A stretch of DNA of 64,000 nucleotides from Limanda limanda. Its lineage: Eukaryota; Chordata; Actinopteri; Pleuronectiformes; Pleuronectidae. Shown here piece after piece: positions 36,519 through 49,500 of the stretch (position 1 is the stretch's first letter; the number at the start of each line of letters is the position of its first letter). The notes beneath the pieces were generated by a model that worked only from the letters and a program-made list of their open reading frames with translations, searched no databases and was not told the DNA's origin. The position numbers and the translations under genes were made by a program. Location: assembly GCF_963576545.1 (NCBI RefSeq), contig NC_083653.1, positions 15,659,358-15,723,357 of the forward strand. The letters run 5' to 3'.

Positions 36519-36578
<60 letters not shown>
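36519..36578. repeat. (TG)n microsatellite
   Basis: About 30 TG units right of the G-rich arm. Together with the CA runs to the left of the exon it completes an inverted compositional arrangement. Confidence 0.97.
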
Positions 36579-36579
<1 letters not shown>

Positions 36580-36838
36580 TTTCTTGGTGCTTTCCTCTGT
36601 ATTCATCTGTGCTCTGTACATTCATTTGTTTTCTAAAGAGCAGGTCTTTGTCTGTGCTCATACGTGTGTGTGTTTATGTGCCTGCATTCTTGTGCTTGTA
36701 TGTTGCAGCACATGCTTGTTATTGAGAGCATGCGTGTGTGTGTGTGCAACATATACATATATGTGTGTGTGTGTCCTTTGCATACGTGTGAGTCTGACTG
36801 TGCCCTTCCCTCCTGGCCTCATTCCAGACCACAACAGC

Positions 36839-36844
36839 ATGTGA
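36839..36844 (+). promoter_or_regulatory. MFSD2B: Start-stop element ATG-TGA abutting the MFSD2B start codon
   Basis: ATG (36839-36841) is followed directly by TGA (36842-36844) and then by the main ATG (36845-36847), all in one frame. It is downstream of the splice acceptor ending at 36827, so it is in the mature leader. Start-stop elements can stall or recycle ribosomes. Confidence 0.75.
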
Positions 36845-39800
36845 ATGGCGGCAGAAAGCGGCAGAGTTGTCACAGAGGAGCAGGAGGAGCTCCCAGCCCA
36901 CGGAGCCGTCACTCACACCCAGCACACCCGCAGTCAGAGCCACATCCAGTTCCAGTCTCCGACCTACACCACCCAGTGGCAGGCTCCTCGCTCCGTCGCA
37001 CACACGAGGAGTCACAGTCACACACACTTCAGCACGTCGTTACACACGCAGCCTCAGAAGTACGGCTGCCGCCTCACGCATAGTCTCTCAGCCATGACCC
37101 GAGGGGAGAGGGGAGTGCAAGGCTCTGTGGGGAAGCTCACCAAGCCCACTGAGCCGCTGTTCCCCAAAACACCTCAGCAGGTAAGATCACCTGTTTGGAT
37201 GCTGCTCTTCTGTTATTCTACAGGTTGTCATCTCACGTATTGGTATTATTTCTCCCCACATGCCTGCTATGCTTGGCTGTGTAGTGGGAGAATCTCACGC
37301 TTCTACAGTTGAGTTTGTCTGTGAGCAACTTGACATGATTGGATGTAGAGAGAGAGAAGAAGAAAAGAGATGGAAAGTGTGATTTCTCGAGTTGCTTATC
37401 TGGCTGTGATTAATCAGCTGCATTGTTTTCCTGTGAACTCTAATCCCCGGGATTGTGGTTTCAATGGCTGGAAGTTGATAGTTTTCATTTGAGAGAGGTT
37501 CTTCCCACTGATGGGATGTGACCTGCCTGATGGTGATTGCTGTCTTTTGTCTTTATGCACGGACGTTGGTGATGATACAGTTGTAATCAAGGGCACAACA
37601 GGAAGCGAGAGAGGAGAAAGGAATAACACTCAAATTTGGCTAAACACAAGTAGACTGAGGTGACTTGCGTGTCAGTTTTTTAGTTTTGCCTCGTCTTATG
37701 TCATTTCGCTGAATGCCTCCCGCATTATGTCATTACTGTGTGTGATAAGTCTGCAAAGCTGGCATTGCTCCTGTGGAAGAGTGTGTGGATGTGTGTGTGT
37801 GTGTCCTCACACTGATGCTGCTCACATGCACACACTGTTAAAACTAGGCAGATGCAGTGCTGTCCCATTAGGGAGGCAGATACCGCCTGATGCAGACGGT
37901 GCTTCTTGTAATTCCATGCCACGGCTGTTACTCACTCTATCTGTTTCGATACATGCAGCGACTCATGGGTGCCCATTAAATGGCAATGCCACACATGATC
38001 CAACCAGTTCGGCCACTGTCTGGTCTCTGCCAAAACCAGTCTGATATGCAGTGTTGTGTGTGCGTGCCTGTGTTACAGTGACTCTTCTAAACTGAGGTGG
38101 ATGATGTGCATGCAAATACGGAGGCAGATCTATGTTTAACTTCCTCTAAATAATACATTAAATAAACATAAATACTGCATGTTAGATTTTTTTTTTAAGT
38201 CATTCATTTGAGACAATATACTAATAGTGAAAATAATGTTTCTGTAAAATGCTTGGCATTGCCGCCTCACAGCGAGAAGGTTCCCGGTTTGAATCCCAAC
38301 TCAGTCTGAGTTTTCCTATTTGGGGTTTGCATATTCACCCCGTGTGTGTGTGTATTTTTCCCTGGTACTCTGGTTTCCTCCCACAGTCCAAAAACATGCA
38401 GATTGGGGTTAGGTTAATCCAAGACTTTAAATCGGCCACTGTGAATATGAGGATGAATGGTTGTGTTTCTCTGTGGCCCTGTGATGCCCTGGAGTAATAA
38501 TGGAGTGTTATAGATGTGGACCGGTATCAAAGGATCGGTATTTATACTGGATGGATGTTTCTTTAAAAAAAAATGACACAGTTTAATGTGAACAAGAAAA
38601 TTAGAAATTTCAAATTGACTCAACTTAATAAATCACATATTTTATAGTTTATTCTGCTAAATCCACTGGGGATGTGTGAATTTCATTGAATAATTTATCT
38701 GAAGGACTAGAACATGGAAGAAATGCCAAAGTTTTATGTATGATACATATCTACTAAAGATGCCTGAGGCGAACATGATACATGAAAGACGTTGCTCTCT
38801 TTGTGAATGAGACAGAATGATGGATCCTTATTCAGTAACGAGTAAACTGTCACAGCTCATGCGAAGAGCCTCCCAGTCCATCACAAACATAGAATTTAAA
38901 GAAAGTCTGTGCATGTATGGGGCATTTTAAAAAGAATGAATAAACTACTGGTCACAAATTCTGTCCATTTCAGATTTTGAATTGATTCCTTTGGAGTTTA
39001 GCCAGTGTCCCCGGGCGTCTGTTGACATGTTAGCGGCCTGTTGCCATCGTTGACATATTTCACCTCTCATACTCCGTAATCCCTAATCTGCAGTGACGGG
39101 GACAGAACCAGCGGCTTTCACTCCCATGTCCAGAATGTGTGTTATGACCTTGAAAACCAAATCAACATTTTAAACTGCTTTATGGATCCATTTGACCAGC
39201 TTAACGTAGGCATGCGACGAGTGTGTGCATTTTATTTGCAGAATATAACTAAGCTGGCTCGGGATCTTTTTATTTTTGATCCCCTCCTTCTTTCTTTGTA
39301 GTAGAATTATCCTCAATCCTGATTTAGGTTGCGGTGCAGTTCAGGCACTTTAAATTGTTTTCCCCCGAGCAGTTAAGGATTCATTAACTTTGGAGATTAG
39401 TCTTATCTGTCCTTGTCCCCTTGCTCCCTTGCTTGTTGACGGTCCGAGCTCCGCAGATGCTCCCTTCACTTTGAGCCGGTGTCTCCATGAGCATGTGTGC
39501 ATGAGGTTTTGTTGCTGCGTCCAGACAACAGTTGACGGGATATCCTGTTTATCCTCTTTGATGATAAGAACTCAGTAATGAAAGCTTGACAGTAAGAGTT
39601 TGGAGGGAAAAGAACAAGTGTTTAGAGTGAAAGAGAGAGAGAGAGAGAGAGACGGAGCAGTGCTGGGTGCACAGAGTATTTTTGCACATCATCAGTTAAG
39701 CAGCATTCTCCAGACGCCAGAGACTTTGATTTTTTTCTCTCTCCAATTAGCTGTAATTGCAGTGAGAGTGGGAGAAGAGAGAGTTTTGAAGTCGGGACCG

Positions 39801-40411
39801 CCGCACAGCCTTTACTTACCTCTGACCCGCTTGTCTCGAGATTGAATAATTACACACCTCCCTCCTGGTAATTGTCGTTCGCGAACCCCTCTGTGTTTTG
39901 ATGGGGCAAAAAAAAAAAGAGGAAGAGAAAACGTGAGCCAGATAATAACAGTGTGCCGATCACGGCTGTGGTTACTTTGGTGATTTCCTTCTTTCATAAA
40001 GCTCAGAGGGGAGCAGCTGCGGGCCATAGCCTGGGCCACTGGATGTGGAGTGACACTGTTTTCTGTGTGTGTGTGTGTGTGTGTGTGCGTGTCTGACACC
40101 AAAGGTTGTACACAGAAGAGAGGAACAGCCAAAGGTTGATATGTGTGCACAGCCTCGGAGACGGTCGTAAATATCGGGCTCCCGAGACTGTGGTGTCTTG
40201 TCTTATTCATGTGTGAAGATGAAAGCCGGCTCCTCTCGCTAGACACACACACACACACAAACACAAACACACACACACACACAGGCCTGATGGTTTTAGC
40301 AGAGAGGAAACTGAGCTGTGGATGACTTGGTGGGTTTCCTGGGCTCCTCCATCAGCCTCAGTGTCTGCAGAGATAGACCACAACGCAAACAGCCAGGGGG
40401 TCTCCTTCTGA

Positions 40412-40480
<69 letters not shown>

Positions 40481-43400
40481 GCTCAATTTGCACCATTTTC
40501 AAGTAGGGGAATTCATGAGAAAACGGATGCATCACAGTGAACACACCTTCCACCCACTGTACATCATTCCACTGAATCACTGAATGACAGGGTGATGGAG
40601 ACAGAATGCTATTTTGAGCACCCGAGGTAGAATGTGAAAGAATTCCGATTATGAATGACCACCGGATTCACTATCTGTGAGTCACAAGCCTGCTTTCATG
40701 ACTTAATTCATTCCAAGACACACCTACTTCCCTAATGGCGTGTCCGGGGGAGAGGTTTTTACCGTACGTGTTCCTGGTTTTTGCCAAATAAGGAAAGAAT
40801 ATAAAACATTTTCGTGGAAGGAAACTGATATTTTAAAAAAAAGGAAGTTCGGATGGCCGGATTATAAGGGTTTCAGGTTAAAATCTGCTAACATGTTTAT
40901 TGTGTGAAAAAAAGTTACATTTCACTGTGTTAAGACTGAATCATCGATGCTTATTTCCAAGAAAATCACACAGTCTTTATTTAAATCACTTTTCTTTTTC
41001 CAGAAATGAGTCTGATGAAATATGTGAATAATACGTACCTCTAATGATCTAAAACTATTATTCAATTACATTATTGGCTGTAGCCTTGAACTATCGTTAC
41101 TTCATGAATGTGTGACTTGCAAACAATTTGTGTCCAAAAATGCATTACATTTTGGAGGCAGTAACCTTATGTTAAGTTTAATACAGTACCTATATAACTA
41201 TTTTATATAAGTAAGCAGTTATTGTGCTTTTCTCAGTGTTAGGCATCTTTTATTTCCCACATTCCCTATCGCACCTGGAAGGAGAGTTATCATAAGAACG
41301 CTTGCAGTGCAGAAAAGTTAATGTGCTCATTAGCATCCTGACCCACAAGGACCATCTTACTAAGTATTTTTCTTCTCCCTTGTCACCTTTCTTCCCGCAG
41401 ACCGACTTGAGCCAGAAATTGACATTATGCAGTAAGCTGTGTTTCGCCATCGGAGGTGCGCCCAAGGAGGTGGCTGGCAGCGCCACTGCCTTCTTCCTGC
41501 AAATCTACCTGCTCGATGTCGCTCAGGTAAGGTTTCTAGGGGACAAAGAGGAGGAGAGTATTTATGAAAGCGGTTGTGGATCTCATAAACGAACAAATGG
41601 GTTTTGTAGTTTTATGCCTTCAAGTGCTGTAAACTCCAATCTGTCCTTGTTCTGCTCTACAGATCACCGCCTTCCAGGCCTCTATGGTGTTGTTCATTGG
41701 TAAAGCCTGGGGCGCTGTGACTGACCCCATCGTTGGGTTTTTCATTACAAAGAGCAGATGGACCAAGATTGGCAGACTCATGCCTTGGTGAGGTCACGTC
41801 TCACACTACAAATACGACACATATGTTTCTCCAATACTGCTGTTTCTCATGTTCATTTTTTTTTCAAATGTCTGGTTACACAGTTCTGAAAAAATCTGAT
41901 TAAAACATCTTAATGCACTCACATACTGTAATAGTAATAATATAATAATATTGTCATTACCGGGAATGGCCCCTGCTGCTGTCAGGTTATTGGCACAAAA
42001 GAAAATGATTAAAGTCTGAATTAATTCACAAAATGATATTGCTGAGCTCTAATGCATAAATAACAATTACCTTACATAATGAAAATACAGGAAGCAAGTT
42101 CTGTGGCTCAGGTAGTAGAACGAGCTGTACACTAAGTAGAGGGTCGGTGGTCTGATCCCCAGCTCCCCATGCATAAGTGTGTTTAGGCAAGATACTGAAC
42201 TGCAGTGTGTGAAGGTGCGTAATAGACAGTATGAATATGGACTGTAGTGTAAAGGGCTTAGAGTGGTGGATAAGACGAAAGAAATGCTAAATAAATACAG
42301 TTGATTTACCATTTTAGGGTGTTGATCTAATCTAAAGTTATGTGAATATGTTAGATATGCATGTTTTAGTTCCTTTTCTTAAAGAAAATAATCTTAGGCT
42401 AAATTTCCCCCCACGGCAAAGTGCTGCTGCTGTTGACGTTCAGCTGACCTTGCATCAAGCTCTATAATTTGTTGGCAGATTGTGACACACGTCTTGGTTT
42501 TCTCAGACACAACAGTGGCCGCTAATGTTTGCGTGAGATCTAAATAAAAACAAGCCTCGTGCTCCAGATTCAAATGTCTTTTTAATGATTATTCTCAGGC
42601 CCCTCACCTGAGGATTGAGCTGCATAAACAGCCATTGTGCTTTAATTACACTGCTCCTGGCGCTCCCACTGATGAGTTAGCCATACTTCAAGGGTGTGGG
42701 CTGTTATTTTTTGGCGGTTGATGCCCTGACAACAACTCTGCAGCCATGGAAGTTCATTCAAAAATCTCCTTCTGCTGAGCTGTTGCGTGACATATCATCA
42801 CGTTTGTCTAACCTCACATCATTCAGCTTGTCTTTGTTTGAAAGATGGTTCCCTGTGTTTCATGACCTTTAAGAGCGAGTTAACTTTAACTATGTCTCAA
42901 GTCAGGGTCTGCATCCATCAATTTGGGCCACATAGACTGTGAAGGCCAAGTCTAAATGTTAGCTGTTAGCTGTTAGGTTAAGTTGAAGCTTGATACTCAG
43001 TCTTGGCGTCTTGTCGCTTGCCGGCGTCGTGAACTCATTGCCACCGAAGCAAAATGAATCCTGGGATAGGTTGGGCCGGGAATGATCCACCTGGGGAGCC
43101 TTTGTTTCTCTGCGATGGAAGGAAGCATTTGAATGAGCCTCCGAAATAGGGCAGCCGAGTCATGCTGTGACACAATCGGGCTTCATATGCAGACTGCAAA
43201 GGATGCAGCATTGAATTCAGACACATTGTTTGTGTCTCTACTAAGGGATTATATGAATCCATGATCACATTTTCCATTTTCCAGGTTTAATCGGCTATAT
43301 GTGTATTAATTGTGTTTGTGCAGTATATTATGAACACACTAGCCTGGCATTTACTGTAATTACACTGCCTAATGCCTACTGCATTATAAACCATAGATTA

Positions 43401-43539
43401 CTCACCAGCTGACAGTGTTGGAGGGGGACAGGTCCACTGTGGCCGGTCACGCTCGGTAGCAGGCTTATGCTGATGGCTGTTAAATCAGCTTTGATTACCT
43501 TTGGGCAGCTGTAGGTATGTGTGTATGTGTGTGTTTGTG

Positions 43540-43597
<58 letters not shown>

Positions 43598-46500
43598 GTT
43601 TTCTGCCCCTTTGGAAAGTCCCCTCTGCCCGTCCAGCAGGAAGTCCTTTTCCTCGTCTGTCTGTCCCAATCCACGGCGAGACGTAAAGCGATTTGTATCT
43701 TCGCCTGATCTCTTTAGGATGAAGTCATTTGGACCAACATGTCCCCGCGGGTGTTGAGATGTTTATTATTATGCGATCCTAGTCGAGCATCCTCCCAGAA
43801 GCAAGTAGAACCGTGAGAAAACACAAAATTGAGTCTATAAGTGAAAGACTATGTGACAGTAAGAGAATATTATTGGTGGAAGAAGTACTTCTTTATTTAT
43901 AAGTAAAAGTATGAATACAGTAGTGAAAAAAATCTTGAAGTCCACTTAAGTAAAGAAGTATGATCAGTAAAACAAAAAACTATAATACCTGGGACTGGTA
44001 TTATTATACACTATATTACAAAGATGAATAAATAATTATTAGATGAATAAATGCATCAGTGCACAGTGATTTAATGCATATGCAGCCGCCTCTCACCACT
44101 TTGCTTGGTTAGTTTGATCAAATGGTTCCCAGCTGAGGAGTCAGCCTCCCCTCTCAAAGGGTCTCAAAGTAAATCTGGTGGGTCGTGAGATGATTAATGA
44201 GAAAAGGAAAAATAAAGGAAAAATACAAATAATGCTGAGCTGCGCAAATCTGTTTTCACTTTCTGGAAAATATTTCTGTAATATTGGCTTTGGGTGTCGA
44301 ACAGTTATTTAAACGATTACCATCTGAGAATTTTGGAGGGAGAATCGCTCTCCGGTGCTGACAAGTCAGACGTCTAAAAACTACAAACAGGGGCCCCACT
44401 CAGACTCAGACACTGTATTCTTCTTTGAGGGAGCAGCAACCAAAAATACTTGAAATTTAAACGATAGAGTTTATCCCATGTATTTTATGTATTTCCAATT
44501 TAAAATCTTAGAGGGGAAATGCCCTGAATTTACAAATCAAAGTTTGTTTATAGGTCTTAAGTTGTAAAAATCCTATTGCATTTTGGATAACTAAAGCAGT
44601 GCCCATTTAAAACCTGCCTGTTTGCTTGGTCTGTGGTGATGCTGGTTGCAGTTTTCTTCCTGAAACTGTATATCTAGCTGTGAGAAGTAAACACAGACTG
44701 CAGGACCCTGAAGCTGTGTCCCTGCTGCTGCACATGGATCTTCACCTGTTTATTCAAAGTCCAATGAAGCTTGGCTCAGTACGCACAACCCCGAACTGGA
44801 GAATCAGTCTAGTCAGCTCTTTGTTCCAATTTGATTAAAACGTTATTCATCACAAATCCAAATAGCATTGAATTCGTCGCTGAGCTTCTTGAACTCTTAG
44901 CTATACACATGCCAAGTGTAAAGCCGATAAAATGAAGGGTTCTTGTGATGTGCGAGCCACATTCAGAGAGAGAGATTTCTGGAATCAGGAGATAGATGTA
45001 GCATTGTGGGTAATGATGAAGGCAGCAGGTTTTGACAAGGAATTAAGAAAGTGTGTAATATAAAAGGACCATATCTCTGGTTTAATTGCATTGATTGTGG
45101 CTCATGCTCCTTCAATTTGGGAAGCTGTATAATGAAGCTGCTAATAGCCTAGATAAATAGGACCTATATAGTATTTGAGTGAAAGTCGTTAGTTACTTAT
45201 TATTTCTGGGGTAAATGAATCCTACAAAACCCCAAATCATCCAAGGGAACACACTCTCCGCTATCAGACCTCTTCTAAATCCTCTCTGTTCCACTGCACA
45301 TCCTCTAATTAGCCTGCTCTAGGTGTCCCGGACGAGTCAGTGAGGAAACTATTATAAGTGTCAGCCTCCTACAAACCTCCTCCGTCTTAATTAAGACTGT
45401 CCAGATAACTGATGAGTGTGAATGTGCGTTAATGCGTCCCTGCACGGGTGAGAAAGTCAGACACAGTTTTTTAGCGTGTGTGCCCCCCCCCCCCCCCCCC
45501 CCCCCCTTCCCCGAGCACAGTCATCTTGCAGGAACATTCTAAACTGTCCCATTCACCCGTGCGGACCCCGGGGCCCTTTCATTGCTCAACATGACCGAGC
45601 GGTCAATACTGCAGCACCAGCGCTGGCCGCCCGCCTTTGTTAAAGCAAACAATCAGGAGGAGAGGGAGGCTGGGGCAGGCTGGACCATGCTAGAAATGAC
45701 CGTCACTGGCCTCTCTCTCCCTTTTTCTCCCGCTTTCTCTCTTCATAGTTCACAGTGCCGAGGAGGTCAGAGGTCAGAGCCTAGGCAGGTTTTGTCACAG
45801 TCGCCTAAATTCCACCACTCCCCTTTATTTGATCAGTAGATGTTTTGGTGGTACTGGCCTTTAGTCCAGATTACAAATGAAAGAAAGGGAGGAGAGGTCG
45901 GATGATGTACTGGTGTTTGCACATGTCTCGTACTGTTGACCGTCCATCGTCTGCCCTCTTCCTCTTCCTTTTTAAAACACACAGCTGTTCGCCTTAACCA
46001 TAATGACACACACCAGTTGTTTACTTATGAATTATACATGGCCCGTGGATTGTATCGCCCCCAAGTCCTGAGAAAAACACAACACAGCAGAATTGCTTCA
46101 TGCTGCCTTTGCCTGAGTGTGTACTGCATATTTATATGTGCGTGTGTGTGCGAGGGATGATATATATGGGTTTTAGAAGATTGTGGTAGTTCCCTTGCTT
46201 GCGTGTCCCTCCCAGGACAGATTCCTGCCAGACTGACGACAACATAATCATTGAGCAGTCAGCTTAGTCCCACTGTAATCTGCATGAAATATGGCCTGAT
46301 TTTAACGCCGCTTTGAAAATTACATAACACAGCCACTGTCATGCATTTTCTGACGGCTTGTAGTGCTGACAGCGGCTGCTTTTATGGAGCACAAAGGCAT
46401 AAAACATAGTCAGATAATTGTCATTCTTCAGGGCGAGAAAAATGTAGGCCAAAAAATATATAAAACTTGTTGTTGCTTTTGCACTAATTTGCACAAGTTT

Positions 46501-49500
46501 GTGTCTGTGTTCTGCAGGATGGTGGGTTGCACTCCGTTCCTGGTGGTCTCCTACTTCTACCTCTGGTTCGTTCCTCCTTTCATCGGCGGCAAGTTCATCT
46601 GGTACCTGGGCTTCTACTGCCTCTACCAAACTCTCATCACTGTAAGTGTTGCATGCATGCTCTTTCAGAATCTCTGTGTATTTCAGGAAAAAAATCCACA
46701 TTGGCGCGTTGTGCTTCATACTGCTCAGCGGGATGTCAAGTGTGAAACCTAGATAAAAGCTCGGGTTGATACCGGAGATGGCACGTTACAAACCGTACAG
46801 ATAAAACGCAACAAAGTTTAAAGAGAAGATGATTGCCGTCATCTTCACGCCAGCCGCCGACAGCTCCCGGGGAGATTCACAGTTTGATTTGTGAGACGAG
46901 CAGCAGATTAGAGCCCGGATACCTCACCTCAAAGTGGAAGTGTAGTTATTTAGGTTGCCTTTTGTTATTGTGGAACATCTCCGCTCTGGGGTAACCCGTA
47001 TAACATGTGCTGCTGAGCGTGTAGACCGCCGCGGCCGCACTGTGGCGAGCTGTAATGGCATGTCATTCTAACTACTTGATAAGTATATGGTCAGTCCTGC
47101 CAGGAAACCTCTCGCTGGGTAAATGCTGGTTACCACTTTTAGCCTCCCCTTCATTGTCTCTGGATCTGGTGTTTGTGTGGCGTTTGCTGGGAACGGCCAG
47201 CTGTCGTCATTCAGAGGGTCGCAGTCAGTAAACAAGAGGTTAGAGTGCAATATGTCGACCGCTCATGCAATCAACGGATAATGGGTTTCCATCAAATGAA
47301 TCAGTTGTCACTAGCCTTCGGGATGGGATATCTATTCCCGCGCAACTCAATAAATGTTTGCATCCAGGAAAGGCCCCGTAAATGACACGCTGTATGAGAA
47401 GCAGAGGGCTGAAAAAGAAAAAAATTCACGGCCGCATTTATTTTCATCGCATGCTAGTTTGGCCGCAGTGCTGACTGAGCCCTTGTGTAAATTACAAAGT
47501 GAAGTAGAGCTGGGTTTGTTCGCCTATTCTCTGGGAGAGGTGGTGAGGAAGGAGAAAACAGATCTGAGGTTCGCCAACATGGAAACTGCAGAGATTGCGT
47601 TTAGTATATATAGTCGGCGGAGAGAATATTGTGCATCGGCTTTTTTCACGGGATCACGTAGATAAAAGACGGCTAAAGATATCTGGGGTGCTCCCATCTT
47701 ATTGTGAGTCAAATGTAAAATGCTAACAAGGCTGAAAGTCCAACTGGACGACGTGTCCCCACTTCCTCTGTTTGTACAAAAATGAATCCGAAATATCCTC
47801 AATATGGGTTCCAATATCTTCCAATAACTTGTGGTAAGAACTGTCTAAAATATCGAAACCCTCTTTAAGAAAGATTCGTTTTACATGTAGGCTGTAGGAA
47901 TTATTTGTTTTGGTCCCGTCCACTAACATGGGGGAGGCAGGGTCTATGATTTATACTGCAGCCAGCCCCCAGGAGGGGAGGAAGAGGATTTGCCTTTATT
48001 TTCGTGGAGCTTTCATGTCGTCTTCAGACACAGTTGTGTTCATCATCCTCATTTCACACGATAGCCTGCTATCACAAAAAAGGAATTTGGACTTAATGGC
48101 TTATGACATTCATGGCAATCCATGCAATCACAGTGTAGCCCCAGCATCATTAGGATTCATCCTCTGGGGACCAAGAATGCTTGTTCAGAGTTTCAAAGCA
48201 ATCTGTTCCACAAATGATGACTTTTCCAGCTGCTGTTTCAGACTTTAATTCATTTTTTGTTTTATCTAAACCACGACTGTGTCTCTTTGTTCCATTGTAG
48301 TGTTTCCACGTGCCTTACTCCGCTCTCACCATGTTCCTGAGTACAGAACAGAAGGAGAGAGACTCAGCCACTGCCTACCGTAAGATCTTACAATAAGACA
48401 AAGGTTACTGAGCAGTTATAAACGTACTTCACTGTAATAGTTGTATCTTTAATCACTTGATTGCAGGAATGACGTTCGAGGTTCTGGGGACACTGGTGGG
48501 CGCCGCCATCCAGGGCCAGATTGTGGCCAGCGCTCACACGCTGAAGCACTGCCCGACTCACAACGTCTCCGCCGGTTACCTTGGCAACAGCAGCGGGGCC
48601 GAGATCATCAAGAGCCATGTGCGCTCGCAGGACCACCTGTCACACGCTGTAAGTGTCACGGTGCCAAGCCATGCAGCCCAGGTGTGCTCAAACTAGGCCA
48701 CAGAGTTGGGTTGAAAATAACTTTGGGAGCGTCAACTTAACGTGGAGCGTGTGTGTGCTCAAGGCGGCTCACTTTTCCTAAACACCCGTGTGAAAAGGAC
48801 GATTTTTCGAGAAATATTTCCACATTATAGAGCGTCTGCAGGTTCTGACATCCAACTGGGCTTCGTGTTTCAACCCGAGTAACCCACAGGTTTGAAAAGG
48901 AGACGCCAGTGTTTGATATCTGAACCCGACATCCTGAGCCGGCACCCCTCACAAGACCACAAAGGGGGTTCCTCCCTCACATCTCCAAAGTGTGGCCCCA
49001 TTACACTGAGGGGTCTCCACAGTCTGTAACTCATTAAGTCTATTTATACTTCACCCAGCACATTTGAAAGGCACCCCATATTCCATACGCTGGGAATATT
49101 AGTCTTTTTTCAAGGCGAGTGCAACGGAGTGGAAGGGAAAGGACAAAATCAGTTCGCAGAGCTGCAAATAAACACGGCCCCTGCTGCTGTGAATCTATCA
49201 TGTTAAGATGAAACGAGCCAAGAGTCCAGACTGTCCTGGATTATGGTCGCGCCGCAGCTATTTGGGATTGAAATGGGTGCTTTTCCGATGGATTTTGGGT
49301 GAACCCTATCAGGGGCGACCCGCCGGCCGTGCCAAACCCTCCCCAGCCACCCGCCGAATTCCTCCGCGGTCGCTGGTGAGGGTGGCACACCGTCTGCGTC
49401 TGCCCTCGGAAGCAGGGAGCGTTTGATGTGCGTAAATAATAATGAGCCGCTAGGGCTGAGCCACACATGGAAAAAACAGCAAACAAACAGAGGTTGTTTA

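Noticed and set aside
36398..36661. Poly-(HT) and poly-(CV) open frames at CA/TG repeats (also near 40.3 and 43.5 kb)
   Set aside because: They are translations of dinucleotide microsatellites, not genes.
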